DNA from: Tetrahymena elliotti 4EA
Lineage: Eukaryota > Ciliophora > Oligohymenophorea > Hymenostomatida > Tetrahymenidae
Assembly (NCBI GenBank): GCA_000231825.2
Contig: JH720314.1
Location: 434,001 to 498,000 of the forward strand
DNA: 64,000 nucleotides
Direction of reading: 5' to 3'
Shown here: positions 12,728 through 26,200 of the stretch, in pieces
How the letters are laid out: every line of letters starts with the position of its first letter
Position numbering within the stretch: position 1 is the first letter of the stretch
The notes under the pieces: model-generated
What the model was told of the DNA's origin: nothing
Databases searched by the model: none
The model's input: only the letters and a program-made list of their open reading frames with translations
Position numbers and translations under genes: made by a program

Positions 12728-13769
12728 TATTTAATGTTTATATTTTAAATAAATAATTTATATTTATTTCTCCAAACTTGTTCATTTTCAAATATTATCA
12801 AAAATTCTTTTAAGACCAGGTTGGTAAATATAAAATACTTATTATCTGATGTTATTAAATCAGAAATATTTTTATCTCTATTAGAAATTAAGAACCTTAA
12901 AATTGTGACAATTTTTTTTCATTATTTACTATAAGTTAATTCCCATAAACATTAGTTAATCATTAACCCTAGAGCATTCTTAAAGATAAAAATGAAATTT
13001 ATTTATAGAAAAATTATTATGAATTAAGATATTTAACGTATGCTTACTAAATTCACAAATAGATAAATAGACCACCTTTAAAGCCTTTACAGTTAATAAT
13101 TTTAAATTTACATTTTTGATTTTTAAATCTTAGCTAGTTGCCGGCTATAAAAAAAAATGCGGTAACTAGCAATATATATAAATATTTAATTTAAAAAACA
13201 TATTTCTTATCACACTTACAAATAATGTTTTACTTTCAGTAAATAAATTTAAATAAATTTTTTAAAATGAATTGATAAAAAAATTAAATATTTATGTTGA
13301 TTTAATAATATTGATTGGTTACTTTTTGATAAAGATTTTATTTTTAAAATTACATTTTTCTATTTTAAATTATTTAAAAATATAGTTTTACGTTTTATTT
13401 TGATAAATAAAGAGCAATCTATGCTTAGACTGTATCCTAAAGATAGTTACTAATAATTAATATAGTGCTTTTAAAATACTGAAACATTTTTAAAAAATAA
13501 CTAATGAAGATTTATGGTAAGATTTTATATTGCATTTAAATAAATAAATAATAAAAAGTAAAAAGTCTTATATATTTAAAGAAGAAATTCATCAATATTT
13601 AATCAAAAGAATCTAGTCAACAAACAAATAAACAAATAATAACTAATAGGCATATATATAATTTAGAAGAATAAGAAAAAGAGTAGTTTTAAAAATAGAA
13701 AGTCAAATATATTATACTACATACATACATTCATTCATAAATAAATACATTCTTTACTTTGATAATTTA
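12728..13769. other. Intergenic region with one hairpin
   Basis: AT-rich, no supported gene. It contains the perfect hairpin listed at 13133-13170 and several short TAAA/ATTT runs. Confidence 0.55.
13133..13170. repeat. 11-bp inverted repeat with 16-nt loop
   Basis: GCTAGTTGCCG (13133-13143) pairs with CGGTAACTAGC (13160-13170) over all eleven positions, counting one G-T pair. The loop is A-rich. A stem with this much GC stands out in sequence that is otherwise nearly all A and T. No coding frame accounts for it. Confidence 0.6.
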
Positions 13770-14023
13770 TCAAAATAATTTTTATGTAAAATCAAGAGGA
13801 TTTATATTAGCATAAGCAATAGCTTATTTAGCGTTTATATAGGAATAGTAGCTAAAATAGTCTTTCAAATCCTCTCCCTGGTTTGGTAAATATTCTTTTT
13901 GTTTTCTTCTTTTTAAGTATCACATATCAACACACTCAATATTTTAAGCTCTTCAAAAATGAAACAGCTTTATATTTAGGACACCTACTTCTACTTTTAT
14001 AGAATTAAAGTTTAACTTTGCAT
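13770..14023 (-). CDS. Candidate very small protein (about 55 residues), unknown
   Basis: The minus strand carries a coding-like stretch, YLPNQGEDLKDYF followed by INAKQAIAYANINPLDF, ending in TGA at 13770-13772. Its frame is closed upstream by a TGA near 13919. Removing a GTAG...AAAAAG intron joins it to an ATG at 14023 (MQSQTLILQK), giving about 55-57 residues. The amino-acid mix (Gly, Ala, Pro, Asp) and GC-richer codons are unlike chance frames nearby. I do not recognise the family; the size would suit a small mitochondrial-complex subunit, but that is speculation. The donor choice is uncertain, with two adjacent GTAG sites. It starts about 210 bp from the divergent dynein gene. Confidence 0.4.
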
Positions 14024-14235
14024 GAGATAATTTACAATAGATATTTTAGTTTAACAAATGTTTTTTATTCTGCTATTTTAATCATAAAATATTATTCTTT
14101 CAAAGCTAGTTTTTCTTATGTTAATAATGCTTATTTTTAAATAAAAAGAGACTACCATAGGGTAAGAGTGGAAGTCAAAGAACTTAAAGAAATGATAGCA
14201 CAATTATGGGTTACTAAAAGTCAATAAATACTTCG

Positions 14236-17200
14236 ATGGCAAATAAATACATGTAGTAAGAATCTGAATTGATACCAAAGATTGTTAAGTATAACAAATT
14301 ACCGCCACTTCAAGACACTTCTAGTTTACCTGTGATATTTAACAAGGGTAAAATTTTAGTAAATTCCACTAAAAATTTTGGGTCATAGAGTTCTCTTCTT
14401 ATAGGAAATATACTTAGCACTCACAATTAGCATAATTCTAATATTATTAATTTCAATCAGTCATCAGTTATTGATTAGTCTTCTATAAATATTTTAACTA
14501 ATCCTTTTCCTCACAATCGTTCCGTCAAGCATCTTGATCATATAAACAAATCATAGTTATCAATAAATGCTTAAAGGATTTTAGATGAAGTTAATTTAAC
14601 TAAAGACTCAATACCTTAGTAATAAGAATAAAAGTAAAAGGAAGTAGATGATAAGAAAAGTAAAAAATCTCGCTTCAGAGTTATCAAAAAGGGAATAAAA
14701 TAAAAAAAGAAATAAGAAGATGATGGTTCTAAAATTTAAGATTATTTAACTCCTATGGATTTTATACATCTAATTCGTACTGACCCAGAAATGGCTGATG
14801 AGTTTTGCTATTTAAATAAGAATTCTAATCCTTATGACTTCAAAATAGTAGAATTTGATGCTCGTAACACCAAAGAATACATGACCATATCTGCTAGAGT
14901 AAAAAAAATTAGTTATATATTTAAACAGCAAATTAAAAATGAATACAAATAAAATACTGGCAACTATTCTTCAAAATAACAATTAAACTAAATAATCAAT
15001 TTATTAAGCAAATCTTAATATTTTATTAAAATCTAAGAAAATAATATTGAGAAAATAGAAATTGAAATAATAAATTAATTTTTTTAAAAGAAAAAAATCA
15101 TTCTAATTGAAAAACGTTTCATTAACAAGAATAAGTAAATTACTGAATCAATACTTAAGAAAACTATGAATTATTCTATCAAATGAAAATTTTGAAGCTT
15201 GTTGAAAAATGAATTGAATTGTTTCTTAATATTTTAATTTTTTTATTAATTTAGGGTATTACACATTTTATCGATGATCAAGCAGAGTTCAAAACTATTG
15301 AAGAATGGGAAAGAGAATCTAAAATGTTCCACCAACTTCTTGAAATAGAATTCTTTAAGCAATATAAAAAATGGAAAAATTTCTCATTATGGAAAAAACT
15401 TATGAGAAGAAATATGATGAGGGAATGCTCTCATGTATTAAGTTAGTAATTGTTCTCTGTTGATAGAAATCTTTAACCTGCTCTACTTGAAATTAGAGGC
15501 TTATGTTTAATGAGTTAGGAATTCAGATACATGGAAATGAACATTAATTAACCATTGAAATACGAAGAATTTAAGAAAACATAGGAAAGCTATAGAGTCA
15601 CGGCTACTGATTATAAGTTAGATAAATTAGAAAATGGTATTAAAGAATTGGTTATGAGTAATTGTAAAAGAAGTTTGCAAGCATTTAAAGAAGAAAACCG
15701 TATTCCATCTAATGATGCTAATGACACTGATGAGCTTAAAGAAAAGGCTCCTCTACTAGTCGGTGATGAAACAGGAAAAGAAATGCCCTACACACAAGAA
15801 GCAACTATCCGCACACATTACAAAAGATTAAATAAATTTGTTAGACTTGTTGACTATTTGATAGTTGATTCAAAGATTTAAATGATCAACAACTCCACTT
15901 CATCTATTGTTAGACGTAAAAAGGTTTATTATAGTATTTTTGTCAATTTATTTTTTTTAAAAAAGATATTGAAGATTTAAATGAAAGCATAGGAGATAAA
16001 TACCAATCTATAAACAGTATGATTATAGTTGAAGCTTCAAATATTGGACCTGAATTGGTGTTTACTCCAAACAGAGACATTTTAAGAAAGATGTTTGAAG
16101 AAATAATAAGCAAAAGCGTTTAAAGAATTTGTAACAAGCATAAAATGTTAGTTAATGTGCAAGAACTTAGAGATTATATTAGAATAGAAGATTCTGATGA
16201 TAGAAATGGAGAAGATAGTATAGATTTATATTAAATTGTCCATAATGATGGCTTGTACAAGCAAAGTCAAGTTGAAATTATAAATGTAAATGATTTAATT
16301 ATTTTCTTAAAAAAATAAATTTTTATTTTTTTATAAAAGGTCTTAAATAAATCATTTGATTTTGTTGAAGAATACTCTAAGATTCTTATTCCATTCATTT
16401 AAATTTTCATCAACAATAGCAATATCAATTGGAATGAAGTTGAACAAATGGAAAATGAATTCTTCAAAAAAATGATTGAATAGTTCCGTGAAGAAGATAA
16501 CAAATTTTAATTAATTGAACCTAATAAAGAACTTGGTTTAATATTTTTTGATAACATTCATCTTAAAGATAAGATCAAAAATATTTCTATTAATTGTTTG
16601 ACTGAATTAACAAAAATGATGCCTGATTTGCTCTTTAAAAAGGCTAAGAACTTTTATACAAAATTGCATGCTTTCAATTAAAAAATAGCTCTTGCACCAG
16701 TCAATGTAGAATAATTCGTATAATACAATGAATATATTAATGAAATTAGCAACAATCTTGAAGAAATGACTTCTGAAAATGCAGAAATTACTGAATTATT
16801 ATTTTTAATTGAAGAATACAAAATTAAATTGCCAGAATCTTACAAAGCTAAAGTCAAAGAAGCTGCATAATAAATCTAAACTTTGAGAACAAAAATAAGT
16901 GATGCATAAGCCTCAGCAGATTAAAATTCTAAAAAGTTCTAAAAATAACTTGATTAAATGATTCCTGGAATTAAAGAAGATGTAAAAGAATTAGAAGAGC
17001 AATTAATTAAAGTAGATTATGCTAAAGTAGATGCAAATATTAACTAAACATGCTCTTAAATACAAGAAGTAAATTGTTTTATGCAATTATATTTTATAGT
17101 TTAATTTTTTTTTAATAAAAGATAAGTAACAGATTAGCAGAAATTGTTAAGTAATCTAAAAAAATTAATGATTTCTAAATTGCCATGCAATTAGAACTAA

Positions 17201-20200
17201 CTATTTTTGAGAAGTTAGATGTTTTCGTAAGAGAATTTGGTATGATAGAAAAATTATGGATGAGTAGAAAGGATTGGAAAAGAGAATATGATAGATGGGA
17301 TATTCAACCATTCTTTGAAATTGATTTAGAAGATGTCAATAATAAAGTTGAAAAGCTAGGAAAAGCCGCAAATCACTGTGCTAAAGAATTAGAAACAAAC
17401 GAGGTTGCTCGTATTTTTAGAAACCAGATAGAAGATTTTAAGAATGTTTTATCTTTGTTGTAGTCTTTGAGAGATCCTGCTTTGTAAGAAAAATGGGATG
17501 ATGTAAGAACTTTAATAAAAGAAAATAGAGTTTGGGAAAAAGAGCCATTCCATGATATTAAAGATTCTATGTATACTTTAGGATGGATTAATAAACATAA
17601 TCTAGTTGAATACAAAGACAGAGTAGCTGAAATTGCCTTGAAAGCATCTAAAGAAGCTGAATTAAATAAAATGTACAAGGGCGTAGAAGCATTCTGGACT
17701 ATGAGTCAATTGACAGTAAATAGTTACAAGGACAGATAAGATGCTTCAATTTTAGGTAATAATGATGACCTGATTGCCAAATTAGATGATGCTTTATTGA
17801 CTGTAAATAATATATTAGCTTCAAGATTCGTTGAATCTATAGTTACCAAAGTAGAAGCTAAACAAAAAAGTTTAAGGTATATTTTCTTATAAATTTTAAT
17901 AAAAAATGTTATTAAATATAATTATTTATTATTAGACAATTTTAAGAATTAATGGATGAGTGGATGATGCATTAAAGAAATTGGCTTTATCTTGAACCTA
18001 TTTTGACTTCTCCATATGCAGTTAAGACTATGGCCAAGGAAGTTAAAAGTTTTAATAATGCAGACACCTAGTGGAAGAGAATTATGAAAGCTGCTAGAGA
18101 TAACCCATAATTAAGAAGATTCAATGATGAATTAATCAAAACAACACTCACTACTTTGAGAAACAATAATGCTGCTTTTGAAGTTATTCAAAAGGCTTTA
18201 GATGAACTCCTTGAAAAAAAGAGAGAAATTTTCTAAAGATTCTTCTTCCTATCTAATGATGAATTGCTTGAAATTTTAAGTTAAGCTAAAAATATTAAAT
18301 CTGTTATTCCTCACCTACGTAAATGCTTCGAAAACATAGTCAAGCTAGAATTCGATCATTTGGATACTGCAGTGTAAATTTTTAAATCATATAATACATT
18401 TATTTTCAAAACAAGTTTATTAATTTATTTAGTGGAATGATATCTGCAGAAAATGAAAGGGTTGTCTTGAAAGGTTACTAAGCAAGAGGTGAAGAAGTTG
18501 AAAATTGGTTTAAAGATTTGGAAGAAGCTATGAAAAATTCGTTGAGATATGTCATGAGAACTGCTCTTCTTAAATATGATGATGAGGATACTCAAAGATC
18601 TCAATGGGTTATCTCATTCCCTTCATAAGTTGTTCTTGCTCTTGATGCTATTTATTGGACTAAAATAACAGAAGAAAACTATTTAAGTCCTGAATCTGAA
18701 GGTGATTTGTATGATTGGCTTGAAGGACAGATGTGTAATCATAATTTTTATTTTAAATAACTTTTTCAATTATTCATTTATTTATGACATATAAAAAGCC
18801 TAATTGGAAGAATTAACTACATTGATTCGTGGTGATTTAAACGATTTATAGAGAAAAACTCTCTCTGCTTTAGCTGTATAAGATGTCCACTATAGAGATA
18901 TTATAGAAGAGCTTGCTCAAGAAGGAGTTGAATCAACTTCAGAATTCAAATGGTAATAGTAACTTAGATTCTATATTGAAGATGAATCTATTTGGTGTAA
19001 GCAAGTTAATGCTAAACTTCCTTATGGTTATGAATATCTTGGTGCTTCTCCAAGATTGGTTATTACTCCTCTTACTGATAGATGCTGGATGACTATTACA
19101 GGTGCTCTTGGTATCAAGCTAGGTGCTGCACCAGCTGGACCTGCAGGTACTGGTAAAACAGAATCTTGTAAAGATTTAGCAAAAGTAATAAATAATTAAT
19201 ATTTTAAATATATTTTTAAAAAATTCTTTTGATTCATTTAGGCACTTGGTAAGTATTGTATTGTTTTCAATTGCTCAGAATAAATTAATGTCAAGATGAT
19301 GGAAAAATTATTTATGGGTCTATGTTACACTGGATCTTGGACTTGCTTGGATGAATTTAATCGTATTGATATCGAGGTATTATCTGTTATAGCCCAATAA
19401 GTTCTTACAATTAGGGAAGCCCATTTAAAAGTAGCAGCTTCATCAGGAAATGATAGATAATTCAACTTTTTTGGTAAAATGGTTACTTTAGCTTTGACAG
19501 CTGATATGGGTATATTCACAACAATGAATCCAGGTTATGCAGGTAGAACTGAACTCCCTGACAATTTAAAAGTACTTTTTAGACCAGTTGCTATGATGGT
19601 TCCCGATTATGCACTTATAGCAGAAATTATGTTGTTTGCTGAAGGTTTTTCAAATGCAAAGGATTTGTCTCGTAAAATGACAAAGTTATATACCCTTAGT
19701 TCTGAGTAACTTTCTTAACAAGATCACTACGATTTTGGTATGAGAGCAGTTAAGAGTGTTTTAGTTATGGCTGGTGCATTAAAGAGAGCAGAACCAAATA
19801 TTTCTGAAGATATTGTGCTTATTAGAGCTATGAGAGATTCTAATGTACCTAAATTCCTTAGTCATGATATTCCTCTCTTTAACGCAATTGTTTAAGATTT
19901 ATTCCCAGGATTAGATATTCCTCCTATTTAAAATAAATAATTAGAAGATGTTATTAAATAAAATATTTCAGATGAAAACCGTAATTTATTAAATTTATTC
20001 TCATTTATATTTATTTTCTTTTAATAAATAATGAAGTTGTTCCTTGCAGTACATTCATTGAAAAAGTTTTGTAATTCCATGAAACTTTGAAAGTACGTTT
20101 TGGTGTTATGGTTGTCGGACCTACTATGGGAGGTAAATCTAAAGTTATTGATGTTCTAAGATTATCATATTGTGAGCTTGATAAAAGAATAAGAGGAGAT

Positions 20201-23200
20201 AATGAAAAAGCAGTTAATAGTCACCCTGACTTCTAGAATATTTAAATGACTGTTTTAAACCCTAAATCTATTTCCATGGAAGAATTATATGGTGACTTTG
20301 ATCCACTTTCATAAAGTTGGACTGATGGTTTAGCTTCAACAATTATGAGATAATATGTATCTCTTGAGTCAACAGACAAGAAATGGGTAATTTAGATCAA
20401 ATATATCAAATATTTAATTTAATACATGTTTTATTGTAGGTTATTTTTGATGGACCAGTTGATGCTTTGTGGATTGAAAATATGAATACAGTGCTTGATG
20501 ATTCTATGACACTCTGTTTATCAAATGGTGAGAGAATTAAACTTAAACCATAATTAAGAATGCTTTTCGAAGTATAAGATCTCGCAGTTGCTAGTCCAGC
20601 TACTGTAAGTAGATGTGGTATGGTCTATATTGATTAAGATGTTGTCGGTTATGAGGCTATTGTAGAAAGCTACTTTTAGAAAGAAATATTCCCTCTTTTA
20701 AAGAAAGAATAACATAAAGAATAACTAAAAAATGGATTTAATATTAGCTTCAAAAAGATCCTCAATCATATGAAAAAGAAAAAAATTTCTTAGACTATAC
20801 CTACAGTAGAAGCTAACATTGCTATTTCAGTTTGTAGAAATATTAAATTGATTTTAGAGCTTGATTAAAAAGAAAACCTTGAAAATGAAAATTCTAAGAA
20901 AGCTATTGATAAGCTTTTACTATGGGCAATTGGTTGGGGTATTGGTGCAACTATTGCAACCTTAAATATCAAAGAATTTTAAGATGGACTTTCTGAAGCT
21001 TTCACAGCTGATATTTCACCTCGTGGATCACTGTTTGAATACTATTACACAATTGGAAAGGGAGAAGGAGATTTTATTGCTTGGTCAGATATAATACCAG
21101 AATTTTAATATTCTCCTGAAATGTCTTATTTCTAATTAGTTGTTCCTACAACTGATACTGTCTGCTATTCCTGGTTCTTAGATAAAAATATTTAACTCCT
21201 CCACCCTATTTTCTTAACAGGTAAATTAACTCATATAATCTAAATTTTTATCTCAATGAATTGTTATATTTTTTATAGGTTTGACTGGTACTGGTAAAAC
21301 TATTATTACATCTAGTACTCTTAATTCCTTAAAGGATTAAAATACAGTTGCAACTTGTGAGCTTACTTTTTCAGCTAAAACTTCCTCTTTATCAACTTAG
21401 GGTTAAATTGAAAATAAACTCTAAACTCAAAGAAAGAATAAAAAGGTTATTTTAATGCCTCCTCCTGGACGTAAATTGGTTGTATTTATTGATGACATTA
21501 ATATGCCTTCAGTAGAAATTTATGGTGCTTAACCACCTATTGAGTTATTAAGATAATTTATGGATTACAAAGGTCTTTATGACAGAAAAACTTTATAATG
21601 GAAATAAATAGATTCAACTGTATTAATTGCTGCAGCCGCACCTCCAGGTGGTGGTAGAAGCTCACTTACTGCTAGGTATTTTTTTCATATTATCAATTTT
21701 AAAATATTAATTTTTTAAAAAAATAGATTCACAAGACACTTTTCACTAATGACAGTCCCAGATAGCTAAGCTGCTTCTTTAACCCATATTTTTAGTAGTA
21801 TCTTCAATAACTTCTTAAGAGTTAAAAAGTTTAGAAAGGAAATTACTGAGCTTGGAGAAAATGAAAGTGTAGTAAATGCTACTTTGAATATTTATAGATA
21901 TATTTCTGAGGAACTCTTACCTACACCCTCCAAGTAACACTATGTTTTTAACTTGAGAGATGTCTCTAAAGTTTTCTAAGGTCTCCTCTTAGCAAAACCT
22001 AATGTTATATTGAATGTAGACACCCTTGTTAAATTGTGGATTCATGAAATGTCTAGAGTTTTCTGTGACAGATTGATCAATGAATAAGATAGAAATTGGT
22101 TTATGGATACAATTTAAAAACAACTTTTCATCAATTTCAAATTAGATTGGAAAAAGGTAATAATTATTAAAAGCTTAAGATTTTAAATAAAATAATTTTT
22201 TTATCAAAATAAAAGGAGGATGTATTTAATGAAGTCCCTCTGATTTTCTCTGATTTTATGAAACGTAATATTGAAATTGAGGACAGAGTTTATGAAGAAG
22301 CTAAGGACTTCTAGAGACTAACTAAAATTGTTGAAGAGTACATGAATGAAGATACTAAACTATAATTAATTCTTTTTAAGGATGCTGTAGAACACATGTC
22401 AAGAATAGCAAGAGTCCTGAGTTTACAAAGAGGTCATTTTATGATTGTTGGTGTTGGTGGTTCAGGAAAGAAAAGTATCACAACACTTGCATCTGCTTTA
22501 GCAGGATGCGAGTTAGATACTATTGAGCCAAAGAAATAATATGGTAAGAAGGAATTCAAAGAAGATCTTCTTAGAATGATGAAGAAAGTTGGTATTGAAA
22601 ATAGGGTATATTTTTTATCAAATAATATTTTAAGTTTTTATAAATTATTTTTTTTACAATTAAAAAGAGATTAACATTCTTATTTGCAGACACTTAAATC
22701 CTTTAAGAAGGTTTCTTAGAGGATGTAAATAATTTATTGAATAGCGGTGAGGTACCAAATATGCTTCAAAAAGATGAAGTAGAAGATATAGTCAACTTAT
22801 TATCTTAAGAAGCTAGAGAACACAAGATAACAGATATATACTAATATTTTGTAGAAAAGGTTAGAAGTTAAATGCATATTGTTTTGGCTTTATCTCCTGT
22901 AGGTAATGCTCTTAGAGTTCGTATGCGTATGTTCCCTTCAATAGTAAACTGTTGCACAATTGATTGGCTCAATCCTTGGCCTTAAGAAGCCCTTATGACT
23001 GTTGCAAGGATGTTCTTAGAAAATTTAGAATTCGAGGGTTTGACTAAAGAAAGAAAAGAACAACTTTCAGAGTGCTGTGTCTATGTCCATTAATCTGTAG
23101 AAGAAATGACAGAAACTTATTTCAAAAATTTGAAAAGAAGAGTTTACATTACTCCAAAAAGTTATATTGATCTTATAGAAAGTTACAAAGTTTTAATTAA

Positions 23201-26200
23201 ATAAAAGTAAGATTAGCTTGAGACCTAAAAAAATAAACTATCAAACGGTCTTTTTAAATTGAAAGAAGCTAATGATATTATTGCTTCATTAAAAGAAAAG
23301 CTTACTGAATTACAACCTGTCTTGTAGAAGAAAACAATCGAATAAGATGAATTGATTAAAAAATTAGAAGCAGATAGGTAAAAAAATATAACCTAAATTT
23401 TTTTAAATTTCAATTATTAATTTTAAAAATAGCTATGAGGCTAATAAAGTTAGATCTGTTGTCAAGGAAGAAGAAGCTCAAGTTAATGAAAAAGCATCAG
23501 AAATTAGAGAAATGAAAGTAGAAGCAGATAAAGTACTTTAGGCTGCTCTTCCTATGCTTTAAGCTGCTAATGAAGCTTTAAATATTCTTGATAGAAAAGT
23601 TATTTCTGAAATTAAGGCAAATAATAACCCTAATGAACTTGTTCTCTTTACTCTTTAATGTGTTTGCTGTCTATTTGATGAAAAGTAAGATTGGGATAGC
23701 ATTAAGAAGGTACTAATTATCTCACTTCCAAATTTAATCAAAAAATTTTATTAAAAACTATTTTTTTAATAATTTTTAGCTACTTGCCGATCCAAATTTA
23801 GTATCTCGTATGAAAAATTTAGATGTTTACAATATAAGTCCTAAAGTGGAAAAGAATATCAAAGCTAAAATAGCTTCTAATGAAAACTTTAACCCTTAAA
23901 AATTAGCAACAATATAAGCAGCTGCTAAGGCTATTTGTGAATGGGTTATGTAAATTAAACATTTATTTATTAAAATTTGTGATTTTTTAAAATTGATTTT
24001 ATTCAAAAGTGCTGTTGCTAACTTCACAGATGTCAACAAATAAATTCAATCTAAAAAGAATGTCGTCGATAAGATGAACTTGGAATTAGAAAAGGCTAAT
24101 AAAGAGCTTAGTGTTAAATAAGCTGAATTATAAAAAGTAGAAGATAAAGTAGCCAAGCTAGAAAAAGAATACAATGATAACAAATTAGAAAAGGATAGAT
24201 TAGACAAAGAAATCTAAACTACTGCTGATAGATTGGTTAGAGCAGAAGAGCTTACCTAAGGTTTGGCTGATGAATAAGTAAGATGGAAAGAAACAGTTGG
24301 TACTTTAGGTGATTAAATTAAACTTTTAGTAGGAGATGTTTTTGTAGCAGGTGCTTCTGTCACTTATTATGGACCTTTTACTGGTACTTACAGAGAAGAT
24401 TTAGTAAAATAATGGCTATAAAAATGTGAGGATATGTAGATCCCCAAAAGCGAAAATTATGTTTTAGAAAATGTGCTTGGTGATCCAGTTGAAGTAATAA
24501 ATTTGCAAAAATATATTTATTCTAAAACTAAAATTTATTTATAAATTTAACAAAGATAAGAAATTGGAATGCTAAAGGATTACCCTCTGATAGTGTTTCT
24601 ATTAATAATGGTATTTTAGTTCACACATGCAGAAATTATCCTCTTCTCATAGATCCATAGCTTTAAGCTTCTAAATGGATTAAGAATTTAAATTCTGAAT
24701 CGAATATGATATGTTCAAAGATGAGTGATGAAAAGCTCTCCTAGACTTTAGAAGTTTGTATTAGAATGGTATATTGTTTTCTTCTTGAATTAATCTTATC
24801 TAATATTTTTGTTTAATTAATTTATTAAAAGGGATAGCCATTAATGATTGAAGATATGGAAGATACTCTTGATACTATTTTAGAGCCTTTACTATTGAAA
24901 TAATTTACTGTTAATAATAGAAGAAAAACAGTTAAAGTAGGAGAGGCTGAAGTTGAATTTGATAATAATTTCAAACTATACATCCAAACTAAGAGTCCCA
25001 ATCCAAACTTTTTACCAGAAATATTTATTAGAGTAACTGTTATCAATTTTACTGTTACTGAACTCGGTTTGGAAGAATAATTACTTGGTGATGTTGTCAG
25101 AAAGGAAATGCCAGAAGTAGAATTAACTAAAAATGAGCTTATTGTTTCTATTGCTTAAGGAAAAACTTAGTTAAAGAAAAATGAAGACAGAATTTTAGAA
25201 TTATTAACTAGCTCTAAGGGTATGATTCTCGATGATGTTGAGTTGATTGAAAATTTGAAGCTTTCTAAGAAGACTTCAGAAATCGTAAAAGAAAAAATTA
25301 CTGAAGCTGAAGAGAAAAAAGTAGAAATTGAAGAAGCCCGTTCATAATATAAGTCTGTTGCTTAAAGGGGTTCATATTTATACTTCGTAACAGCTGATTT
25401 GGCTTTGATTGATCCCATGTACTAATTCTCATTAGCTTACTTTAGTAGATTATTTAACTTAATTATAGAAAATTCTGAAAAAAGCTCAGATATAAATTAA
25501 AGAGTTGAGATATTAATTAATGCAATAACATAAACTATATTCTTAAATGTTTGTAGAGGTCTATTCAATGATCATAAACGTATATTCTCATTTTTAGTAT
25601 CAACTACAATTTAGCAGAGAAGTGGAATTATTACAAAATAAGAGTGGAATATCTTCTGCAGAGGTGCTCCTATTCTTAAAGATAAGCCTCCTGCTATACC
25701 AAATGGCCTTTAGATAAATTAAAAAACTTGGAGTAATATATTTAGTGCTTCTTAGGTTCTTGCTAATCTCGGAATATGGTTCTAAAGTTTGAAAGATCAT
25801 GCTAAAGAATGGGATGCTTGGGTTAATTGTGCTGAACCATTTACTACTCCATTCCCTAAATTTTTCAAAGGAGAAATAACACCATTCTAACGTTTAATTT
25901 TAGTTAGAATCTTAAGAGAAGAAAAGATATTATATGCTATGACTTATTATGTTGAATAGTCTTTAGGTTCTAAATTTTCATCTAATAATGCAGCAGTTAT
26001 GGAAGAGGTAAAAAAGATAATATTATATAAATTTTAATTAATTTAATAAAAAATAAAAAGGTTTATAAAGACACAGATTATAAGACACCTTTGATTTTTA
26101 TTTTATCTTAGGGTGCTGACCCACTTTTAAATCTTCTTAGATTTGCTAAGGATATGAAAGTCTCTTCTGAAAAATTAGTAGTTATATCTCTAGGTTAAGG

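Noticed and set aside
13795..13875. Nested inverted repeats (AGAGGATTT with AAATCCTCT, and ATAAGC with GCTTAT)
   Set aside because: They fall inside the coding-like minus-strand stretch, where repeated Ala and neighbouring codons explain them.
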